From assembly GCA_025642065.1 (NCBI GenBank), contig JAODUP010001437.1:22501-86500 (forward strand): 64,000 nt of DNA, written 5' to 3'. Made by a program: the position numbers and the translations under genes. The first letter of the stretch is position 1. Each line of letters begins with the position of its first letter. Source of the stretch: Paralvinella palmiformis. Lineage: Eukaryota > Annelida > Polychaeta > Terebellida > Alvinellidae. The notes beneath the pieces were generated by a model. It was not told the origin of the DNA. It searched no databases and saw nothing but the letters and a program-made list of their open reading frames with translations. Shown piece after piece: positions 36,241 through 48,599 of this stretch.

Positions 36241-37170
36241 ATAGTGTCTCTTAAGTTTTCTTTATTTATATGTGTTCTATGTGATAAATTGAAGACACTG
36301 ATTGCCGTCTAGGCCATTACCTAGCATCTTCGTTTAAACTATTCTCTATTAAGAAGATTGTAAGTCAATTTTGTGTCGGGTTTACAACAGACTTTATTTA
36401 TCTGCTGAGTGTCAAAAGATCTGACTGAAAGAAGTTGACTCTAGGTGACCCTTTATTGACAAACTTTCCTGCTTATTTCGTGGTATATAATGGTTCCTCA
36501 GCATATCAACAGCATTGTTGTGTTTGCGTATTTATCTAAATAAACATTGATTTGTCTTAGAAGCCAAGAATATCAATGATAATGAGAGGCAAAATGACAA
36601 TTTAGTCCTAGAAAATTGAGTCACATTGAAGCTGCATTATTCTTATCTAAACCTGAAGTGATATTGATTACGTTTTTAACCTATGACCTTAAACCAATTT
36701 TCTTTTTCTAGTTAAGTACGTTAGATCTTTATAAATACCACAGGGGTTAGTTCTTTGGATTCACTTTATTCTAAATATCACTATGTAACAAGTTATGTCC
36801 CGCTGATTATCGCTTACTTAATGCGTAACTGAATTCTGATAAAACTTGTGTATCAAATTCAGTGAAATTCCGTAGCGATAATAACAACTCAATTAAATGT
36901 CTTCATTACTTTAACCCTTAATTACCACATAGCACGTGTTAAGGCAAAGATGATTGGTAGGATGCAAATATTCTTTAAATTGAGATATCTTTAATTGGTT
37001 CTAGAAAGGGTATCGTATGATATGGTGTATTGTATGTTTTAAGCGTAACATTGGCAAAACAAGTAGGGATATTATAATTCGGAATTTTGAATTTTGTGGG
37101 AATCAAATCCGGATGTCATATTAACAATCATTAATCCAGGCAATTTGATTTCACTTAATCTTAGTAAATA
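36240..37170 (+). repeat. Dispersed repeat family D, copy D1
   Basis: Matches 43960-44210 and 44520-44700: 'tttatctgctgagtgtcaaa', 'gcttatttcgtggtat', 'gttgtgtttgcgta', 'ttattctaaatatcactatg' and 'cgcttacttaatgcgtaact'. It lacks the SINE present in D2 and so serves as the empty site. Confidence 0.75.
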
Positions 37171-37389
37171 AGTTTAAAAAAGAATTGATATGTGCAATTT
37201 TCCAGATTCCTTATTACACCAATGTAAGAAAGTTATGTCGTTATTACAACATATTTAAGTCTATTAGCTTTGTTATGTATAATGTAGAATCTATATTGTT
37301 GTCCTCTTATGTGGTCTGGCGAAACGACCTATTAATTCATACAATGCTGCTTGATGGATTTATACTCCTGGAGTCGTTTGTTACTCCGG

Positions 37390-38130
37390 CAGGCATCTCC
37401 ATGTGTATTAAGCTGCGGACAGAGTTTTTTCCCATATTATGAGTAATTAGATTACACTGATATAGGAAATTTGTTAAATGTATAGCTATTATAATCCCGA
37501 CGTGTCATTCGCAGTATCGGAGATCTGCCTGAAATCCGCTGTTCTCGACCATGGGTCAAATAGATCAAGTGGATAGGCGCTTTAATTTAGATCCCACCAC
37601 ACCTAACTGCATATACTTAGGGACGCTAAATTAAGCGTGAATGAACGTTCCCTTAGTGATGAACGGAAACGTATGAGGGTTAGCTGTTAGGTTCGAGTAA
37701 ATTATAGTATTTACTCAGGTTTGAGACGATATTTCGTTCTAGTCCAGTAATAATCCATTGCGCAGTATTGCTACTTTGTTTATATTTTAGTTTAATCGCT
37801 TCAGTGAGTCCATACTGAGTTAGTGTACATTCTCTTTGTTATGAACAAACTGTAATGTTTGTTAACACGCTGAGGCTATATATAAGGCTTGAATTTTCAC
37901 TTAGGTTAGAGAAGAACTTCGATGCCAGACCAGTCGGCCGTGTATCGATACATGGTTCATATAGTTAGGATTTATTCAGTTATTCGAACCCAGAATAAAG
38001 CTGAGGTCAGCATCTGAGGTGTCGAAATGCTTTATATACAGGTTTCTTTTGGACCAGAGAAAATTACTGTTGAATGTAAACTGTGGTGTCAAAAGAGTTT
38101 ATGATATGTATGTAGCAAGTCACCATTGAA
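37390..38130 (+). repeat. Dispersed repeat family C, copy C2
   Basis: Most complete C copy: 'cccatattatgagtaattag', 'gataggcgctttaatttaga', 'gatgaacggaaacgtatgag', 'caggtttgagacgatattt', 'tgccagaccagtcggccg' and 'ctgtggtgtcaaaag'. It adjoins the microsatellite at 38131 and then a partial tandem copy, C3. Confidence 0.8.
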
Positions 38131-38211
<81 letters not shown>

Positions 38212-38222
38212 ACACACACGCG

Positions 38223-38269
<47 letters not shown>

Positions 38270-38271
38270 TA
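38131..38271. repeat. (AC)n-(AT)n alternating microsatellite
   Basis: Two rounds of (AC)n then (AT)n. It separates C2 from C3. Confidence 0.95.
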
Positions 38272-38339
38272 CATGCACACTACATACACACACGTAAGCA
38301 CATACAGGCATACATACACGTATATATGTGCGTATTTTG

Positions 38340-38920
38340 TGCGTGGAGATTGTATGTTTCCTTTCCAGTCCAGCAAAATCCAGTAATAATCCATTGGGCA
38401 ATATTGTTACTTTGTTTATAGCTAAATCGTTTCACTACTTCCATATGGGGTTAGTGTATATTGTGTCGCGTGGTCAACAAACTGTAATGCTGGTTAACGC
38501 GCGAAGGACCTATCAAAGGGCTCGCTTTTCACTCAACTTGCGACATCAAACCAGTCTGACGTCAATCGATATGGTTCGTATGGATAGGATGTTATTTAGT
38601 TATTCGAACCTAGAGTAAAGCCGAGGTCAGCATCTGTTGTGTCGAAGTGTTCTTTATATAGAGGTTTCTTTCGGACCACAGAAAATTAATGTTGAATGCA
38701 AATTGTGGTGTCATAGTTGGCATCTTGTGTATGAACTAACTATCCATTGAACAACACGCACGTGTTATTTACAGCGAGCTGTGGTGTCAAATGGTGTTTT
38801 ACGTGCTTCCACTTTTGTATGTAGCCTGCACGTAGCCGCATCGATGTGGGCGTGACATATTTGACCAGTACGAAAACCGGATTAGCTGGGCACCATAGGC
38901 TGATGAGTAGCCCCGACACA
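38340..38920 (+). repeat. Family C, copy C3, partial tandem of C2
   Basis: 'ccagtaataatccattgggc', 'caaactgtaatgctggttaa', 'cagcatctgttgtgtcgaa', 'gtggtgtca' and 'gtgggcgtgacatatttga' repeat the right half of C2 and extend to the C1 end. Open frame 38328-38618 is not conserved. Confidence 0.8.
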
Positions 38921-39741
38921 TTTATAAGTCTACATTTATATGCATAGATATGTGGAGGTGTAGAACATTTTATATTTAGATTGATGTATGTATAGTTTTA
39001 CTTATGTTTAGACTTATGGAGGTATAGGTCTCAAAGGAGATTGAGATGTTTGGCCTGCGAATCCAGCATTTAAATGACTGTAGCAGGCACAGTATGCTCT
39101 TAATGCATTGTACATACACTTGATTCAGGAATAATAAGATTCCACTGCATATAGAGAATGGCATTTGGCAGAGTTCGCGTGGCTGGTGTGTTTTATATAA
39201 CATCTAGTTGCATATACAATTCCCCACAGTACTTGGTTGAGAATAACATTATCTTTCCAATGTACAGTTGTGTCTAGTTTATACTATAGAATTCAAAGCT
39301 AGCTCACTATACACATTGCTACAACAATAGTTTGAATAGCAGACAATAGATCATGTTTGAAAATATTAATAAATAGTTTTAAAAGCACTGTTATGACGCT
39401 ATTACGGTGTATTTTAGCACAGATGCCTATTTTTAATCGAAATTAAGATATCAGTTTTGATTGTAGTCGCTTTATGGCGCCTGTAACTGAAAAATAGCTA
39501 TAGTTAGGGCTACCTAGGCTATTAACATAAATATTCTCACAACTACCTACATCTGACTTATTCCCAAACTCCACGGCTGTAAGTGATGCCCTTTTTTGCT
39601 TGGCGGCTTAGGCACTGGTGAGACATTACACATGTCTCAGCAAGAAAAGTCGCCATTCTGGATTCAGTCCCCTGAAGAAACGTCCAGAGTTTGAATTCAC
39701 GGTTCGGGATGCTCTATGCCTGTTCCTTATTATACACAGCT

Positions 39742-39742
<1 letters not shown>
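38921..39742 (+). repeat. Family E, copy E4 (longest)
   Basis: 39060-39540 matches the extended flank of E2 ('catttaaatgactgtag', 'ataaatattctcacaacta'). The core at 39605-39742 ('actggtgagacattacacat', 'agaaaagtcgccattctg', 'gagtttgaattcacggttcg', 'tatacacagctaaaacacac') matches E1-E3. Confidence 0.75.
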
Positions 39743-39825
<83 letters not shown>

Positions 39826-39911
39826 CGCACACGCACACACATACGCACACACACACACACGCACACACATACAAATACACACACACACACACATAGAGAG
39901 GGGGGGGGGGC
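39743..39911. repeat. (AC)n microsatellite, (AT)n core and G-run
   Basis: Begins exactly at the end of E4, as (AC)n does for E3. It ends with a run of about 11 G followed by (AG)n. Confidence 0.95.
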
Positions 39912-40150
39912 GTTAGAGAGAGAGAGAACATGCCAAGACATGCATATTGTCTCACCACGTCGGAGACTGTTTCTTGCCATACTTGTCAGCAGTGAGACCT
40001 GGCTGAGTTGTTAAAGTATGTAGTTGGTAACGAACATATTCTTGAGAAGGTGAGATTTGGCAACCTGCTTTCATTAAAAGGTCCATTGATTGCTTTACAT
40101 ATTCAGATTCAAATGAACACACTAATAGTGTGACTTTATTAGTTGTAGTC
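39912..40150. other. Unassigned sequence
   Basis: A 66 aa minus-strand frame (39952-40152) of mixed composition has no recognised motif. Confidence 0.35.
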
Positions 40151-40385
40151 ATGCTGTGCGGGAAGTCGGATGTTCGAATCCCGGCCGTGGCACTACAGCA
40201 GGAGTAGGTTTTTATCTAACCAGATAACTGGCAAGGTTTTGTCCGGCGAATATGACATATATTGCAAATTCTTCATTTATATAGAATTAGTCCCTGTGTT
40301 GAAGCTGTAAATTACAGACCATATGTGTCTCCCTCGTTTGAGGTAGCTAAGCCATGTAAAATAAGTGCCATTTCGGCCATTATTA
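40150..40385 (+). mobile_element. tRNA-derived SINE-like element, 5'-truncated (family S3)
   Basis: 'gatgttcgaatcccggccgt' at 40161-40180 is a clear T-arm/B box followed by acceptor-like 'gccgtggca'. The tRNA 5' half and A box are not recognisable. A unique body of about 200 bp follows and runs into (ATT)n. Confidence 0.6.
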
Positions 40386-40463
40386 TTGTTTTAGTTTTCT
40401 TTTCATTATTGTTATTATTATTATTATTATTCTTATTGTAAGCGTTATTGTGATCCTTGGGGC

Positions 40464-40510
<47 letters not shown>

Positions 40511-40612
40511 GTAAGCGTTATTGTGATCCTTGGGGCTTATTATTATTATTATTATTATTATTATTGTAAGCGTTATTGTGATCCTTGGGGCTTTATTATA
40601 TAGAGTATATTA
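40386..40612. repeat. 30 bp minisatellite interleaved with (ATT)n
   Basis: The unit 'gtaagcgttattgtgatcct' + 'tggggctt' occurs three times at about 40438-40465, 40511-40538 and 40566-40593, apparently identical, separated by (ATT)n of different lengths. Confidence 0.95.
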
Positions 40613-40639
40613 TATTACTTCGGTACTAATAATACGGAA

Positions 40640-41230
40640 AATAGTACAGATTGTAGAGCAATAACATTAACGATAATAACAACAATAACTGCAACAACAA
40701 CAACAGTAACTACTACTTCTACTATTACTACTAATACTACAATGAATAATTGTACTACTACTACTACTAATACTACTACTACTAATACTAGTAATAATAC
40801 TACTGCTACCATTACTATTACCTTTACTACTATTGCCACTGCTATTACTATAACGATTACTTCTATTAGTACTACCAATAAAACTACTAATATTACTGCT
40901 GCTACTGCTGCCACTCTTGTTGTTGATGTTGGAGATGTTGGTTATACTACTGGCTCACAGTTTTGTATTTACTATACATTTTGTAACTAATTATTAAGAT
41001 ATTTAAGAATGGAAAATCCCTTCGGTATCTCATTTATAAAGGATCTCTGCTTTATTTATTTTTTAATTAATAAGAAGGCATATTTTATCTAATAACAGGC
41101 CGGTATCAATAAGTGACGTACATTTTGAAAGTACTTAGTGCTAACGTCTTCTTCCTGTAAGCTATTATTATTTTCTGGCCATTAATAGATACAATAACTT
41201 TCATTATTTGATTAAATTGTTAATTATATA
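40640..41230 (+). repeat. Family B, copy B5 (trinucleotide array and right part)
   Basis: Imperfect (ACT)/(ATT)/(AAC) array at 40670-40930, then 'taattattaagatatttaag', 'atctcatttataaaggatct' and 'caataagtgacgtacatttt', which match the right parts of B2-B4. Frames here are artefacts. Confidence 0.75.
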
Positions 41231-41302
41231 AATGCATACATGTGTATATACATATATTTATGTATATTGGCGTGCATCCACATATGCGTGTATCTTCATG
41301 TG

Positions 41303-41304
<2 letters not shown>

Positions 41305-41373
<69 letters not shown>

Positions 41374-41470
41374 CACACATCACACACTACACACATACAC
41401 ACATACACACTACACACATACACATACACATACACACACAGACACACACATACACACAGAGAGACAGATA
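41305..41470. repeat. (AC)n microsatellite
   Basis: About 65 bp pure AC, then imperfect ACAC/CATAC units and a short AGAC run. Confidence 0.95.
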
Positions 41471-41680
41471 CAGGCATACACAAACAACAAAACAAAAACC
41501 ATGAAGATTTATTATTACTGATAGAGGGTGCTAAAGCGGCCATAAAACGTCAATTATCATCATACTTTAAACTATTGATATTACCTGCGCTAGTTTCGCA
41601 GAAAATAATCTTGATGAAAATGCTTATTTAACCAGATATTGTATTTACCTTTTACCACATTGTTGGTGAGTCGATATATA

Positions 41681-41730
<50 letters not shown>

Positions 41731-42690
41731 GTTAACATAAATTATGTATGGTTACTCCCATTCATTTAAATGTTCAATGACTGGTTTATCATAAGGCATC
41801 AATGATATATCAAAGCTCAATATTTTTAATATACTCTAATAATATACAGAAGCTTATGCGATGACACCAGTCTTATGGGCTTGTTTATTCATAATTCAGT
41901 TTGATAAAATCCTGTATAATACAATATAGGTTATAAAACAATAGTCGCGATATTTATTAATAGATATAAATATAATTGGCTACTTGAGTTCACAAAATTG
42001 TGACGCTGCTAATTACCTGTATTGATTCCTTTAGATTTAATCTAGGATACATTATTAATACCATTTAGTAGACAAATTAGAGAAACAATGATAATTGCAT
42101 GTATAAGAACCAGATATATATATTTATCTTGGCCTTTAAGAAAAGCAGTATTAATACTCCTAAATATTTCTATTGGCTTACATAAAGCATCAGCTATCTC
42201 TTTCAAAGATCTATTAATTTGAATTATTGATAATGGCAATTTCTGATATAGAACATGAATTTCTTTCATGTTTTCATTTTCTTCATAAATCAAATTTTCA
42301 GCTGAAATTATGTATAATTTCTTATGGGCGTACATGACAGTTTGTATGGCGTATTAATTAGCATATTCCCAGTTTGCTGTCTGTCTTATCGTTTTTGTAC
42401 CTTTTCAGTATTATTTTTCTCAGTCTATTAGCTAATTAATTGATATATTAATAGACACAGAGACACTTAGAGATAAAAATATACGGTATTAATAAGATTT
42501 TGTCTTGTCCAGAAACTATTCAATGATGCATTTTCTTATAGATTAGTCCTATACTAATAATTTATTTAATATAATTATTTGTTTTATTGTTCTATTATGT
42601 TAGTTCCTTGGTGGAACTAAAACGATATGGACCACAGAACAGTTGTCGGACTAACAGATGATATATCTACATCCCGAAACGTCATACAGT
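41471..42690. other. Unassigned AT-rich sequence with (AT)n at 41680-41725
   Basis: A 97 aa minus-strand frame (42042-42335) of normal composition with a hydrophobic C-terminal stretch is not recognised. I do not support it as a gene. Confidence 0.35.
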
Positions 42691-42694
42691 TGTT

Positions 42695-42956
42695 TTTGTG
42701 AATGGATGGGTGAGTGAGTGAATGTTGTATATCAGGAAAGTATGATACAAGGGGTCAATTTCTAGAGAATCCTATTTAACAAGATGAACCATAACACACT
42801 TCACGTTCAAGTCAAGAAGTGCTGTGATATATGGTCGAAAGTTTACATGCAAGAGTAATGAAATTACAAGGTTTCATTGGGATTTGACCCACGACCAGGA
42901 GGTGTGTAACAGGGTGTTATCAGCTACGGTATAGGAGCGCCCCCTACAAAGAGCAT
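42695..42956 (-). mobile_element. tRNA-derived SINE-like element (family S4)
   Basis: On the minus strand the head reads 'gggggcgctcctataccgta' with 'cgtagctgataacac' as A-box-like and 'gtgggtcaaatcccaatg' as B-box-like. A body of about 170 bp follows, ending in 'cattcactcactcaccca' repeats. Confidence 0.6.
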
Positions 42957-43380
42957 ATCTAAATAAAGTCGTGTACCAAATCAACATTTTGTTTGGAATT
43001 TATAAATGATTTGTTACAGAAAGACCAAATACACAAAGCTATTACAATGCGCACATTTTTTATTATAACGCCGAAAGCTGTATTTGTAACAGGAGGACAG
43101 TCCTGAATAATACCCCCCCCCCAAAAAAAAACACCTTTAATTATATAGTCAACAGTGCAATTCCGTAATTATAATTCTCATAACGTAATTTCATCTGACA
43201 ATTACAATACTATCTGCATCACTTTTCTAAGAATAACAATTAACAGTCCGAGACAAAGCATTATTTTGTATGTCTTGTTGTGAATTTGCTAAAACCAATC
43301 ACCTTGAAGGGAATAATTCTTACGCAGCTCGTTAGTAACATTTTAACTGAAAGAGTGGTACACTCATCATACAAATATCA
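42957..43380. other. Unassigned AT-rich sequence
   Basis: Only a C-run/A-run at 43113-43131 is notable. Confidence 0.4.
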
Positions 43381-43570
43381 ATAACATTGCACGGTTAAGA
43401 CATTCTTTGATATGAGATATGAAATTAGAGCGAGAGGAATGTCTGTTATACAAGTAGAAAAAGTGCCTGCTAACACTGGCTAATGGTATTTTAAGCCAGT
43501 AGTTTGATGAAGGCTAATAAGTCAAGGTTATCCCCATATCTCTATATATGTAACACCAATATATTCAAGC
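43380..43570 (+). repeat. Family B fragment B7
   Basis: 'gatatgagatatgaaatta', 'gagaggaatg', 'ctggctaatggtattttaag' and 'aagtcaaggttatc' match the left part of family B. Confidence 0.65.
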
Positions 43571-43950
43571 AAATAAACACATATTCGAACACATCCACGA
43601 ACAGGCATAAAACAGGTTAAAATCACGCAAACACTGGCACAAATACACTGATATAATCTACAGAAGAAGACCATATCACTAGGATATTAAGATGATAGTA
43701 ACATTCCGAGGTACACATACAGAAGAGATATAACTAACAAAATGTATGACAGACGTCAAACACCAGTTCAATTCATCAAAACAAATATGTGTCCGGATCT
43801 CCATTTGTATTGGTCGTTAGTTTACATGTTTGCTACGAATGGTACTCCTCCTCCACCCCTACTCCTCCTCCTCCCCCTACTACTACTATTACAACTACAA
43901 CTATTACGGATCCTATACACGGATCAACAATAGTAATTTGATGTCCAGAG
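43571..43950. other. Unassigned sequence with (CTC/CTA)n at 43848-43905
   Basis: The trinucleotide stretch produces the proline/leucine/tyrosine frames at 43742-44018. Confidence 0.5.
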
Positions 43951-44211
43951 AATACAACGTTTTTGGTTTATCTGCTGCATGTCAAAATATCTGGCTAAAA
44001 GGATTTGACACCGGGTGACCTTTTTTTGGCAATATGTCAAAGTACCAAAGGGATTTATCTAGCTTATTTCATGGTGTATATGGTGTATGTTGCGTTTGCG
44101 TCTTTCTCGTAATAAATGGTGGTGTGTTTTAGAAACAAGGACGTTGATGCTGATGAGTGGATAAGGGTGATATAATCATAGAAAACTGAATTACATAGAG
44201 CTTCTTTATCC
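43951..44211 (+). repeat. Family D, copy D2 (left part)
   Basis: Matches D1 at 36390-36650; interrupted by the SINE at 44212. Confidence 0.75.
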
Positions 44212-44518
44212 TTCTGCCGTGATAGCGCAGCTAGTTAGAGCGTAGGACTCGGGGATCGAGGCTAGGTGACCTCCAATGTTGTCACGTGGCGACCGGGTCA
44301 CTCATCCATAAAACTGAGTACCTGACGCGACGCGATGGCTATGTGTTGGAGAAAAGCTTAGCGCCTATAATGGCAGCATGAGTTATATGCTCCCTGGTGA
44401 GTTGAGATGTTTGCTGAGTGGAAACAGGTCTGAGTCATGGATAATAATATTGTAAAGCGCACATCAGCAGCTATCTAGCTGAATAGGGCGCTATATAAAT
44501 GTTACATATTATTATTAT
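44212..44518 (+). mobile_element. tRNA-derived SINE, family S2, copy 2 (complete)
   Basis: The head 'tgccgtgatagcgcagctag' + 'ttagagcg' is a clear pol III A box. The middle reads 'cacgtggcgaccgggtcact' and 'gacgcgatggctatgtgttg', and 'ggaaacaggtctgagtcatg' follows. The tail 'ttgtaaagcgcacatcagc' ... 'gctgaatagggcgctatata' ends in 'ttattattata'. The tail resembles the apparent 3' end of the LINE at 20320-20375. It is inserted in family D copy D2; D1 lacks it. Confidence 0.85.
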
Positions 44519-44720
44519 ATTTGGAATAATATTGTTTCAGCTGTCGTTATCCCAATCCATTTGTAACAGAAGTTATTTCTGTAATTTGTTTTTACAAACA
44601 CCAAATGAATTAGTTATTTAGACGCAATTTATTCTAAATATTACTATCCCACAAATTATGTTACGCTGTTCATCACCTACTTAATGTATAACACAATGCC
44701 GATATTTATATGTGGAGTAT
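44519..44720 (+). repeat. Family D, copy D2 (right part)
   Basis: 'tttattctaaatattactat' and 'catcacctacttaatgtata' match 36765-36830 in D1. Confidence 0.7.
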
Positions 44721-46078
44721 GCACTTTAGAGCAAATTAAGTGCAAAAATTTAAAAACCTAGTTAGAGTCAAAAAGTTCGCAATCCATTAGTTATCGAAAT
44801 TTATTATTTATTATCTATTTGATGAGTCATTGCTTTGATACAAACCGGTTATATATGAGAGTTTACATTTTACTTAGCCTAAATCGTATATGCATTTTAA
44901 ATCATTCGTGTTATAAGATATTTTATAATGTGTCATACGATAGTTTATTTTCATCTATGACATATAACTAGGTTATCTTAAAAAGTTATGCTCTTATTGA
45001 TATGGTATATTTGATAATCAACATAACTGGTGATAGCCATAGTATTGCTGATATATTAGTAGAGTATAGATTCAGCCGATTTTAAAATATGTTAGGTGAC
45101 TTGACAGAACTCGAACACCAGGTATCAGATAGTCTACAAATGTACAAATGTATCCTGGAAGAATGTTTAATGTCTTTTTACATGAATCTTTATGGATATA
45201 ACAGATTATTATTTTTCAATGGTTGTACTTCAAACTACAATAAGAAGGAAACATGATTGGTGAAGAATAAAGTTAAAGAAGCATTTATATATTTTCAGGT
45301 CAAATTATTTTTCAGAATCCATAAATTTGCGGATAATTTTATGTTTTAAATGCAAAATTAAAAGAACATTACATGATATTCTTCCTGGTAGACATCAATT
45401 AATCTAAACCTGATAACAACATTCATTTAATCAATAAAACAGAGTTGCATTATCTTTTACTAATTGCAGGTATTTCATTTATGTTAATCTGTTAGAAAAA
45501 TAGATTTTTTCATAATTAATTTATAGCTTCTTATAATTGTGTCTCGTAATTTATAACTTCTTTATAGACAGATATCTCTTGACATTTGATATAGTTGATA
45601 CATAACCGTTATAATGTTATCACCCAAGCTGATTCGTTTAATAGAAACCTTCCGCTTACTTTAATCCTTCTCTGACGGTTGTCTCAAGATATCTGATTCA
45701 TTTAATAATGGAATAGGTTTAGAGGTTGTTATAAAACATAACATGAGCTAAATAGAGAAACAATATTTAGACGAGAGTGATATCGGTTAGATACTGAAGT
45801 AAAGGCAAAGCTAAATGATTTGAATAACGATATTGAGCCATTGTCTTACATAATTCAAATTCTACTTAAATTAACAGAACATATTATTAAATTTGATTTA
45901 ACTAAATATTATTAAATTATAGAACAATAGTTCATCATATCATTCATATAAATAACTAATGCTATATCCTTCACTGGTTCGTCATAGTCATTTAAATAAA
46001 TAAAAACAGGTAAATAAATGAGTCAGTTACTGATTGAGTAAATTACTGACTAATACAACAAGGTCCATCACGCGCAAT
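44721..46078. other. Unassigned AT-rich sequence
   Basis: No gene, element or repeat recognised. Confidence 0.45.
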
Positions 46079-46079
46079 T

Positions 46080-46117
<38 letters not shown>
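46079..46117. repeat. (CAGA)n microsatellite
   Basis: About nine uninterrupted CAGA units. Confidence 0.95.
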
Positions 46118-47848
46118 TGAGGAATTAAACAGTGTTTCACCCCCTTTAATTTGAACACTATCTATGATGTAGATTATAGTGCTAATTGTATAATTATTAA
46201 AATTTTCAATAATGTTTGTATTGTACCATAGAGTAGGGATATGTTCATTCTAACTTATTTGCATAAACTATGTGATTTTATATGTATTACGTAATGATAA
46301 TTATCTTAACATTGGCTCACGTGCAGGAAGGTTGATTCATTGAAACGAAGATAATAAACGTATCATCTTTCTTAAAAGCCTCAGGTTTAAATACAACCTT
46401 ATCAAGCACTTCAAGCCCTAACTTGCATCTTCTTTGTGCTTCGGCTTTGATGTATCGATTAAAATGAGTATTTTCTGCCTAAGTACCATTTGTTTTAAAT
46501 ATATACAATAGGTAATTAGTTAATGTAATATATTATAAGATCATTAAAATGGTCCTAATGCTACTACTACCAAAATCAGAACATATTTTCCATATCCAAA
46601 GAAACGGAAATTTGTTCCTGATCTCTATTAGGCACATACATTTATATTTAATCGAGAACCCCAGGTAAGTAATCATATTAAACAAATGGTAAAATTTGTA
46701 TATAGCATACGCATCATTTAACCGCTGTTCATACCTATCATCTGACAATTTAATATTTCTAGACATATCTACTATTGTGAAAACTCTGGCATAAGATAGT
46801 TGGTTTTGTAACTAGCATTTGATATTGGTTTATGATATGAGGTATTTACCTTCATGTTGTATATGAATAGACATTAAATTGTGAATATGTATCCGGGCCA
46901 TAGTGGACCATAAAATAGTCTCCATGACATAGATATGGAACATTGTAATCAATTCTTCCTGTGTCATTTTAAGTTTCAAATAGTGAAAATGCTCAACTAA
47001 ATAGTAAACGGTTGACATCTTAATTCACCTACCAAAGAGAAACCTTAGATTTGCTTTTAACCTTGATAGATTATGTAAGACAGCCCACTGTGTATGATAA
47101 TGGAATTAATCATTTCCGAAGGTAATTTAGAACTAAATAGAAATTCTTGGTTTTATTATCAGGTATTTTTCAGACCTTGTGCCATCCGCAGCCAAACGTC
47201 ATCAGTGCTGTGTTTTAAAGTTTCAATAGAACATACATTTTGGAAGATAATAAAGATCCAATAATAATCATAGAAGTGTATCACCAATATGCACTAGATA
47301 ATTAACCTCATATCGCCGTATAATAGTTCCAAGAAGGTTTGTGTACATTGTCAAAGCATAAAAGAGCCAAAACTTGAACTGAATAAAGGTCGGACATCAA
47401 AGAAACCAGGGATTACAACTAATATCTTTAAATTGTTGTATAACTATCGCGAGAACGGTTTAATACATATATCTGACAAACACAAATTATCTTCCAATAT
47501 GTTAGTATGGACACCATTGCCAACTATGTAGTGACCAGTAGTACTAGTAGATATGACTAGGTTAATTATAGATTACAATTAGTTATATTGAAATACAACA
47601 ACGACGTCTTCTTTTAATATAGAGATCAAATTTAATTTCATCATAACTATAATTCGTTAAAAGTTTGTAGTCTAAGCTACAAGTTTTTATTATCGGTCAA
47701 ACTAAAATAGCGTTAGATCTTAGAGAAAGACCTTGAACTAAGAAATAATTAATTTATATAATGAAGTATGTTGTCGCTGCTTGATTACTATATGTTTAAG
47801 AGTATAAAATCTATCTATCATAGAACATATAGATCTCTAGAAGAAAAG
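46118..47848. other. Unassigned AT-rich sequence
   Basis: Two minus-strand frames (77 aa at 46533-46766, 62 aa at 46830-47018) have normal amino acid composition but no recognised family. The rest is featureless. Confidence 0.35.
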
Positions 47849-47915
47849 TAGCCCATTTAGCCTACCATGTGCACAAAAGTGGCAGTAAAACATCAATCAT
47901 CATCATCTAGAAGAA
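47849..47915 (+). mobile_element. SINE family S1, 3' tail fragment
   Basis: 'cccatttagcctaccatgtg', 'cacaaaagtggcagtaaaac' and 'atcaatcatcatcatc' correspond to the tail of S1 in direct orientation. The tRNA head is absent. Confidence 0.8.
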
Positions 47916-48595
47916 AAGGGATAATTGATGGAGAAAATCCACGTAGTAACGGAATTAAAAGCGGGGGCATAATTAAACTTCATTATAGTGTTTATGTGAC
48001 TACTCTCACCTATTTAATAGACATATGTATTAATATCGTATCCTTTACTTGATGAAGTGCCAAATCGAGCAGGATATAAACAAACCCTTTCTCAGGTATT
48101 TCCCAAGTTAGTTTTCCGGCAGCAAAGCCAGCTAGCAAAATATTCCACAAACTCGTGTCTAGGTCACTAATCATTAAAATATATTTGTGCTAAAATATTT
48201 TTGAACCTTTTGAAAATCTAAGTTTGCTTTAATATTTATTTATAAATTTTAGTACATATCTTTTCATTATTATCTGAAGAGAATGAATTTTCGTACATAT
48301 TTGTATGCCATATTTAATATTTTTATGCAGCAAGTTATCATGTAACGGATTATTACATAACAAGTAACATAAATTCAGTAAAACAAAGAATTACAGCTCA
48401 TTTTTCTTCAGATGGGCGAACTCATTCCATATTATAGTCATACTTATTTAAATCAGTTTCATTTGATTCTAATATTAAAGCACGCTGTCAATAAAGGCTG
48501 GAAACAGGAGCCAATATTTCTTGGGTATAGCAAATAAACAGACATTGATATATTTAATCTTGCTAAATACCTTTGTGCAGTTCAAGATCACTTCC
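47916..48595. other. Unassigned AT-rich sequence
   Basis: No feature recognised. Confidence 0.4.
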
Positions 48596-48599
48596 ATCG

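Noticed and set aside
39691..40014. Thr-His and Cys-Val repeat frames
   Set aside because: Translations of (AC)n on both strands.
46079..46117. Possible CRISPR-like or short tandem array
   Set aside because: Pure CAGA microsatellite with no spacers.
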